From assembly GCA_003254925.1 (NCBI GenBank), contig QANZ01050193.1, positions 1 to 64,000 on the forward strand: a stretch of 64,000 nucleotides of DNA, read 5' to 3'. Positions within the stretch are counted from its first letter, which is position 1; every line of letters starts with the position of its first letter. This document shows, piece by piece, positions 58,363 to 64,000 of this stretch. The notes beneath the pieces were generated by a model that had not been told where the DNA came from, searched no databases, and worked only from the letters and a program-made list of their open reading frames with translations. Origin of the DNA: Chamaecrista fasciculata. Taxonomy: Eukaryota > Streptophyta > Magnoliopsida > Fabales > Fabaceae. The translations under genes and the position numbers were made by a program.

Positions 58363-59284
58363 ATGGCTGCTTCTTATTATTCTGTTGTTGCTTTTGTTTT
58401 CCTTCTGTTTGGTCTCTCTTCAGCTAAGGAAATATTGGTTGGAGGCAACACAGATTCATGGAAGATCCCATCTTCTGAATCTGACTCTCTCAATCAATGG
58501 GCCCAGAAATCTCGCTTCCAAGTTGGCGATCATCTCGGTAATCATTCTCTTCTTCTTCAATCTCTCTTTCTCTTTCAAAAAGATTGCTTTTTTTTTTTTT
58601 ATTCCTAACATCTCTCATCTTTCTCTCCCATCATGACCCAACTTTCTGTTCATGTCAAAAAAGATTTTTTTTTCAATATTAATCCCTCATTCCCTTTCTT
58701 CTCTGTCTCTGATGATCCACCAAATTTTCTAGCTTTGTTTTTAAAATTACTATTTACATGTTATGTTCCTTCAATGTTTTTACAAACAACTCTAAGGATG
58801 AAATTGCAATTTTTGGATACATTCAAAGATTAGAAATTTGGTTTACTCTAAAAAGATCCTTTTTTTTCATACTAACATATCTGATTTCTGTCTCTGATGA
58901 TGATGATGATGATCAGTGTGGAAGTACGATGGTGGGAAAGACTCTGTTTTACAAGTGAGCAAGGAAGGGTATGATAGTTGTAATACCTCAAACCCCATTA
59001 AAGAGTACAACGATGGAAACACGAAAGTGAAGCTTGATCATCCTGGTCCCTTTTACTTCATAAGTGGAGCTAAAGGGCATTGCCAGAAAGGCCAGAAGCT
59101 TGTGGTGGTTGTTATGACTCCCAGGGGCGGCGGCAGAGACACCGGAATCTCGCCGGCACCGTCTCCTGCGGCGTTTGAGGGTCCCGCCGTTGCTCCCTCT
59201 AGCGGCGGCGCCACGGCGGTGCACGGTGGTGGTGGCCTCATGGCGGCGGCGTTGTTCTTGGTTATGTGGGTTTTTTTGATGTGA
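58363..59284 (+). CDS. Early nodulin-like protein (phytocyanin fold, GPI-anchored)
   Basis: Two exons (58363-58537 and 58917-59284) give 180 residues. The signal peptide is about 1-21 (MAASYYSVVAFVFLLFGLSS). The phytocyanin domain is about 22-122: LVGGNTDSWKIPSS, RFQVGDHLVWKYD, SCNTSNPIKEYNDGNTKVKL and GPFYFISGAKGHCQKGQKL. Copper ligands of true plastocyanins are not all present: the usual first His is replaced and the ligand Cys in 'FYFIC' is Ser. So, as in other ENODLs, it should not bind type-1 copper. The disulphide cysteines (SCNTS, GHCQ) remain. A Pro/Ala/Ser stretch (SPAPSPAAFEGPAVAPSS) is arabinogalactan-like, followed by a hydrophobic tail (LMAAALFLVMWVFLM) typical of GPI attachment. 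These are cell-surface proteins of the plasma membrane and wall, with roles in growth and reproduction. The single intron after 'GDHL' is the standard phytocyanin position. Confidence 0.95.
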
Positions 59285-59866
59285 ATCAATTTGGTTTAGT
59301 TTATTTTGGAGGTTGTCACAGAGATTGCTCTGTTTTGGTCATTGGTGTGAATTTCTATTTTGTTTAGTTTTTGAATAGATTGTAGTAATATTCTTTCCCT
59401 TGTGAAAATTTGGTGTCTGATTCCATGCTCTCATCTGGTATGAAGATGCCTGTTTCAATCTTTAAATCTTTTTCATACTTTGATTCTCAATCTTGGGAGA
59501 TGAGTTTTCGCATCAAAATGAATTGGGTATAAAAAAAATAATAACAAAAGGACAAAATTTTCAAGATACAATAGAAAAAAAAAGAATAAATTGACAATTT
59601 GGTTCAAGAAAGATCATCAGCTGACAATCTGGTCCATGAAAGCTTGGAAAACAGTCTAATTTTAAAAAAAATCAAATTATTCGGTAAATATTTGAAAGAC
59701 CGCATTGTTCCGATACTACCTTATTTTCATGGTTAGCTTCCTCCGAAATTACCTCTTCATACGTTTCATTGATTAGACAATTAAAATTTATCCTTATTTA
59801 ATGAATGAATTCCGAACATACATAATAATTCGTTGAACTTTCTTCAGACGTTATGATAGAAATACC
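59285..59866. other. 3' flanks of two convergent genes
   Basis: The early nodulin-like gene (+) and the coiled-coil gene (-) converge here. No open frame or paired repeat is evident. Probable 3' untranslated sequence of the first gene runs to about 59420. Confidence 0.45.
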
Positions 59867-60301
59867 TCATTGATATTTCACATCTGTAACAGGCGCATTG
59901 ATCTTGATAGCATCTCCTCCATTTGCTAACTGTGACTTTATTAGGTACTCATGCCGTCGCTTCAGAAACCTATAACATAACTCGTCACTTTTTTCAGCAG
60001 CATATATATATACAAACCATGAATTGAATTATAGTGTTCATACCTAACCTCATCCAAAAGTATCTCTCTCTTTTGTTTTGCAATTTGAATTTTCCTCTTC
60101 TTTGACACATACTCCTGTAGAGTGATAAATTAATGTGCAAGACAGATATTTAATAATTATTACAGCTATATATTACAATTAAAGTCGAACCTTTTGCAGT
60201 TCCAAATAATCTTGCAACAAATTAAGGTATTTAAGCTTGGCATTATTTGAATCTTCAAGAGAAGAAGAGGAATGGCGAGAATTGATAAAACCCCTTCTCA
60301 T
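59867..60301 (-). CDS. Small coiled-coil protein, 94 residues, plant family of unknown function
   Basis: Three exons read leftward: 60301-60191, 60114-60044 and 59969-59867. All junctions are GT-AG with frame maintained. The protein opens MRRGFINSRHSSSSLEDSNN. It continues with a heptad-like helix, LKYLNLLQDYLELQKEYVSK and then KRKIQIAKQKREILLDEVRF, about 23-70, and then LKRRHEYLIKSQ. It is strongly basic and predicted coiled coil. I recall similar short plant proteins of unknown role but cannot name one. The frame stays open upstream of M1 through a (TTTC)n microsatellite (60370-60400). An upstream in-frame ATG at about 60404 would add a Phe-rich stretch; I prefer 60301 because that stretch is a simple repeat. 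The exon structure was assembled only from sequence and should be treated as a good prediction. Confidence 0.72.
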
Positions 60302-60369
60302 CGAAATGAAAATCAAATTTGAGACTTTGAAGTTGAAGGGAGTGAGGAAAAAGAGAAGAAATGAGCCAT

Positions 60370-60400
60370 AAAAGAAAGAAAGAAAGAAAGAAAGAAAGAA
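60370..60400. repeat. (AAAG)n microsatellite
   Basis: About seven and a half AAAG units lie 70-100 bp before the coiled-coil protein's start codon. On that strand they are (CTTT)n, probably in the leader or core promoter. Confidence 0.9.
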
Positions 60401-60682
60401 GGGCATTTGTGGAGATATATAGATATATTGTGTATGGTTGGAGGGGAATACAAGTAGAAGAAGATCAGATAGGTTTGCATTCATATTTTTGTTTTTGTGA
60501 ATGTTTAGGTTTATCTTCAAAAACCAAATGTTAGAGATGGAGATAAAAAGAGAAAGGAAGGACGAAGGTTTGGGTCCCCATATGGACATGGTAGAGATAT
60601 AAAAGAAGGAGAAGAGACCATAAATGGGTCCCACTTAATCTCTATTTTCTAAAAAGATAATTTTGTAAGTATTATTATAAAG

Positions 60683-60960
60683 CATAGTGAAAAAAATTAG
60701 ATCGGGATTGACTCGATAAAAAGTTTGGGTCACTGGTTTAATGGTTCAATCGCTAGGTCACTGGTTCAACCAGTTGAGCCGGTTTACTTAAAAAATACTT
60801 TTTCAAATATACATATTCATCAAATATACATTAATATCTTATAATAATTTAAATATAAAGTAAAAATTAAACATAATCATAACGATATTTTGGTTTCTTT
60901 CGGACCGGCCTAGTATTCGGTTCACCGGTTGAATCGTCTGTTCCGGTTTTTTGCACTATG
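60683..60960. mobile_element. hAT-like MITE, 278 bp
   Basis: The left end is CATAGTGAAAAAAATTAGAT and the inverted right end is CATAGTGCAAAAAACCGGAA. 'CTGGTTCAACCAGTTGAGCC' and 'CGGTTCACCGGTTGAATC' words resemble those in 46376-46903. A perfect 8-bp duplication, TTATAAAG, is at 60675-60682 and 60961-60968. No coding content; the 60867-61067 frame is unsupported. Confidence 0.78.
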
Positions 60961-61246
60961 TTATAAAGAGTTACATGTTTTTTTTTTCTTGTAGAAGAAA
61001 GAAGATAATAAGAAAAATTATCTGGTGTTAGTCTTAGTGCATGTTTAAAGGCAAGACTTGCATACAATTTTTTATTCCTGGGACTTCATTAGAATAGAAC
61101 AAGATACATATATGGTAACAAGTAACAACATAGATCAGCAAACGGACAATAAAGCTAGAAACAATGTTTGAATATCATCATCATACAAGCCCTGGATATA
61201 TAACCAGCCATAACTATAAAATATCAAATAGGATACATAAATGATA

Positions 61247-62144
61247 CTAGAGGCATGATCTATGTATATAATGTTTGATTTGACATTTGTAGTTATAGAG
61301 TGATTAAATAATATACTTTTATTATTCAATGACTAAATTGTTAGAAGTGTGAAAATTAAAAGACCAAATAATAAGTTTTCACTTTTTTAAATCTCATTTA
61401 TTTTCTCTCTCCCACTATCTAATATCTATACAGTCAGCCAATTATTAAGTTTCACATGTTTATTTTTTGTTTTTTTAATTTTTTATTTAATTATTTTTTA
61501 CCAATCAAAAGCACCCTCATACATATAATATAACTAGGAGCTTTCTGTGCCCTAACGCACACAAAAATATGTATGTAACATTTGATTTGACATTTGTAGT
61601 TATTCAGTGACTAAATAATATATTTTTATTATTCAAGGACTAAATCATTAGAAGTGTGAAAATTAAAAAACTAAATAATAAGTTTTTACTTTCTTAAATC
61701 TCATCTACTACTTTCTCTCTCCTATTATCTATACACTTAGCCAATTATCAAGTTACACATGTTTATTTCTTAATTTTTTAATTTTTAATTTAATTATTTT
61801 TTACCAACCAAAAACACCTTCACACATATAATATAACTAGGGGCTTTCGGTGCCCTAACGAGCACGAAAATATGTATATAACGTTTGATTTGACATTTGT
61901 AGTTATTAGTGACTAAATAGTATATTTCTATTATTCAATGACTAAATCGTTAGAAGTACGAAAATTAAAAGACCAAATAATAAGTTTTCACTTTCTTAAA
62001 TCCTATCTACTACTTTCTCTCTCTCATTATCTATAGAATCGACCAATTATCAAGTTCCACATGTTTATTTTTTATTTTTTTAATTTTGAATTTAATTATT
62101 TTTGACCAACCAAAAGAGTACTCACACATATAATATAGTATAGA
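61247..62144 (-). mobile_element. Three tandem head-to-tail Helitron units
   Basis: Three units of 287, 303 and 308 bp lie at 61247-61533, 61534-61836 and 61837-62144. On the plus strand each starts with ACTAG-A/G-GGC-like sequence (best preserved as CTAGGAGCTTTCTGTGCCCT). Each contains the phrase TTTGATTTGACATTTGTAGT and ends in ATATAATATA. Read on the minus strand, the outermost 5' end is TCTATACTATATTATATGTG and each unit ends in a small GTGC...GCAC hairpin and CTAG. This is the Helitron TC...CTRR structure. The unit nearest 61247 is the most decayed. Same family as 4762-4962 and 20797-20961. No Rep/helicase is present. Confidence 0.75.
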
Positions 62145-62779
62145 TAGTATGGATATATAGATTTTTTGAATATATAAGGTAGAAGTATTGAATAAAATAA
62201 ATAGATACAAATATGTATATTAATAAAATGACCGACGACCGACAACCTTATTCTAGGATAAAAATTCTCTGAGCTGATATGTGTTGAAATTGTAATAATC
62301 AGTGTGATGTTTTCCATATATAAAGAAGAAAATACGCTACTCTATATAAGTAGGAAATTTACACGACACGTGAAAAAAAATGTATTTTTTTTGCTTGATA
62401 GACATGTTATAACTGTTTCATTTTTACTTATTAGTAATACTGTTATCTGGGCACTTTAATTATTAAATGGTGTAAATTACATTATTTACAATGCTATGAT
62501 GAATATATCTAGGAAATGTATGTTGAACCTCACCAAGAAATTAAAGAGTTGCAATGAAAAGAGGTAAGGCCATTCAATAATTTAATATACCTGTAAATAG
62601 TTGGCCCAGTCTTGTTCATCACCTTCAAATTTCCGATTAGATTGATTCCATTTCCATTTCATGTAGCCGGCCAGTACTAATAAGTTTAGACCAGTGATTG
62701 ATCTTAAGTTGTAGTCTCTCTAAATTCAAGAATTACAAATTTCACAATAATTAAATTATCTTAATATTATTTTTTTTAT
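62145..62779. other. Intergenic, no gene seen
   Basis: AT-rich DNA. The minus-strand frame at 62096-62317 overlaps the Helitron end and is not supported. No RNA gene visible. Confidence 0.5.
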
Positions 62780-62996
62780 TTAGAATAACTATAAAATATG
62801 ATCATATGTAAAGTTTAAAATATGATTTAATTGTAAAGAGCTAAAACTAGCTCTCAATATTTTCTTTAATCTTTTAAGACCTACTCCAATCATACTCTAA
62901 GAATGACATTTTTAGAGTTATTCTAAGAACATAAATTTGTCACATGTTCTAAACTTTACATATGATCATTGAGAACATATTTTATAGTTATTCTAA
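62780..62996. mobile_element. MITE-like inverted repeat, 217 bp
   Basis: The left end TTAGAATAACTATAAAATAT is the inverse of the right end, ATATTTTATAGTTATTCTAA. The next bases (GATCATATGTAAAGTTTAAA) also pair with TCTAAACTTTACATATGATC. I could not settle the duplication (perhaps TTA/TAA), so the superfamily is open. Confidence 0.65.
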
Positions 62997-63224
62997 TTAA
63001 AAACATAGAAGCCGTCATACCCAGAAAATGATGTCCTCTTTTCTTTTTTCTCACAAAAAACAAACATATTTACCATTAATCACTCCAGAGTCACTCACTA
63101 AACAAAAAACAAACACCAACATAGCAAAAATTTCCCGAGAAACAATTCATCATCCATCCCCTCTCAAATTAAAAATGATATGACATATTGAATTGGATGA
63201 TGACGTGACAAATATAGGTGAAGT

Positions 63225-63420
63225 TATGGAATTGATGGAAATCAGTTTGGGACCAACAGTTGGACGTTTCAGAACTTATGGGATCAAAATTGCAACAAAA
63301 AAAGTTATAGGACCAAATTGAGACCTTTTCCAAAATTATGGGACCAAAATAGTAAAAAAAAGTTATGAAACCAAATTGAAACCTTTGTCAAAGTTATAGG
63401 ACCAAAAGTGCACTTTAACC
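63225..63420. mobile_element. Half copy of a 'GTGCACTTTTGGTCC' MITE
   Basis: 'GGGACCAACAGTTGGACGTTTC', read in pieces, then 'ATGGGATCAAAATTGCAACA' and 'ATAGGACCAAAAGTGCACTTTAACC', follow the right half of the element at 9624-10076 in the same order. No matching left arm is present, so it is a truncated or solo-arm copy. Confidence 0.65.
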
Positions 63421-64000
63421 TTCTTTTTTTTCTTTCTTATCTTTTTCCCCAACAGAAACCTCGGTCACCTGACTTCCATCCTCCCTGACTAAAACATTGA
63501 AAAATGCTTGTTTTTTTAGTAAGAAACCTGGCAGCAGCCAATAAAAGGGAAGAACTAACTAAAAAAAACATTTTATTATCTATGAGACATTGCTTTTTGA
63601 ATTTTCAGAGCATTGTTTTTTTTTTTAATTGCGTTGGGTAGGGTTTATTTTAAACAGTATACATTTTAAAAATAAGGGAAGAGGAATTCCCGGTGAGTCT
63701 AGAGTCAAACTGGAAAAGGAGCTGAACGAGATTGGAGTCCCATGATACTTCTGATAGCTACGAAAAGAGTACAAAAATGTTTTAAGGTAGAGAGAATGTC
63801 ATTACCTCTTTTAATCCAGTGGGATATCTATATAATATAGGAGAGGCTAAGCAACAATCTTTGATCTTTGCTTGCAACTAACTACCCCTAATGATGACGT
63901 ACAAGGGTCACTCTAAGTTCAGGGATCGCCTTTTCAGTAAGGAATCAAAAGACTCATAAGGAATATGCATAAATATATAGAGAAACTAGAAAGGGAGATT
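63421..64000. other. Window end, no gene seen
   Basis: The last 580 bases are AT-rich, with no supported open frame. Any gene continuing past the right edge is not recognisable from this side. Confidence 0.5.

Noticed and set aside
60683-60960. Relation of the CCGGTT words to a retroelement
   Set aside because: The 8-bp duplication and inverted CATAGTG ends fit a hAT-type DNA transposon better.
1-64000. CRISPR arrays, operons, prophage, rRNA or organellar DNA
   Set aside because: The DNA is plant nuclear in character. I saw no regularly spaced short repeats, no dense co-directional gene runs, and no rRNA or plastid genes.

Overview
The window is nuclear DNA of a flowering plant, almost certainly a eudicot. 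It is AT-rich between genes, the genes have short GT-AG introns, and every recognisable protein is of a plant family: a CBL-interacting kinase, a group IIa WRKY factor, an NPY-type BTB/NPH3 protein, an early nodulin-like protein. I cannot name the species from the sequence. Three short N tracts sit inside homopolymers and look like assembly or polishing gaps.

Protein genes, left to right: CIPK5/25-like kinase (5915-7282, +, intronless); WRKY group IIa factor (21957-23932, +, 4 exons); chorismate mutase with an N-terminal signal-peptide-like extension (28507-30071, +, 5 exons); PLD3/PLD4-like HKD protein (30249-34463, -, 7 exons), convergent with the mutase; NPY-type BTB/NPH3 protein (36125-39760, -, 4 exons); TM9SF/TMN protein (49833-53165, +, 7 exons); an 89-residue single-span membrane protein (55538-55807, -); early nodulin-like phytocyanin (58363-59284, +, 2 exons); and a 94-residue coiled-coil protein (59867-60301, -, 3 exons). 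I joined the exons by hand; reading frame and splice signals agree at every junction. These genes do not form a pathway or cluster. They are ordinary dispersed plant genes.

The rest is mostly non-autonomous DNA transposons, many with target-site duplications readable by eye. Mutator-like elements with 9-bp duplications lie at 674-1182, 1903-3787, 7657-8085, 9624-10076, 12980-13299, 17777-18540 and 47929-48327, with long palindromic relatives at 14270-15627 and 53525-54689. Three hAT-like elements with 8-bp duplications lie at 10536-11748, 46376-46903 and 60683-60960. Non-autonomous Helitrons lie at 4762-4962 and 20797-20961, with a three-unit head-to-tail array at 61247-62144. There is also a Stowaway-type MITE, a SINE with a perfect 17-bp duplication, and a fragment of a Ty3/gypsy-type LTR.

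The points most worth following are: (1) a Pack-MULE at 1903-3787, with perfect 9-bp duplications and arms of about 350 bp, carrying a rearranged carboxylesterase fragment; (2) a related composite at about 42950-44905 carrying an exon of a PLC-X-domain protein and an LTR piece; (3) the chorismate mutase, whose two in-frame starts could give secreted and cytosolic forms; (4) the tandem Helitron array; and (5) long near-perfect palindromes that could feed small-RNA pathways. I saw no CRISPR array, rRNA, tRNA or organellar insertion, and nothing I can defend as a wholly new biological system.
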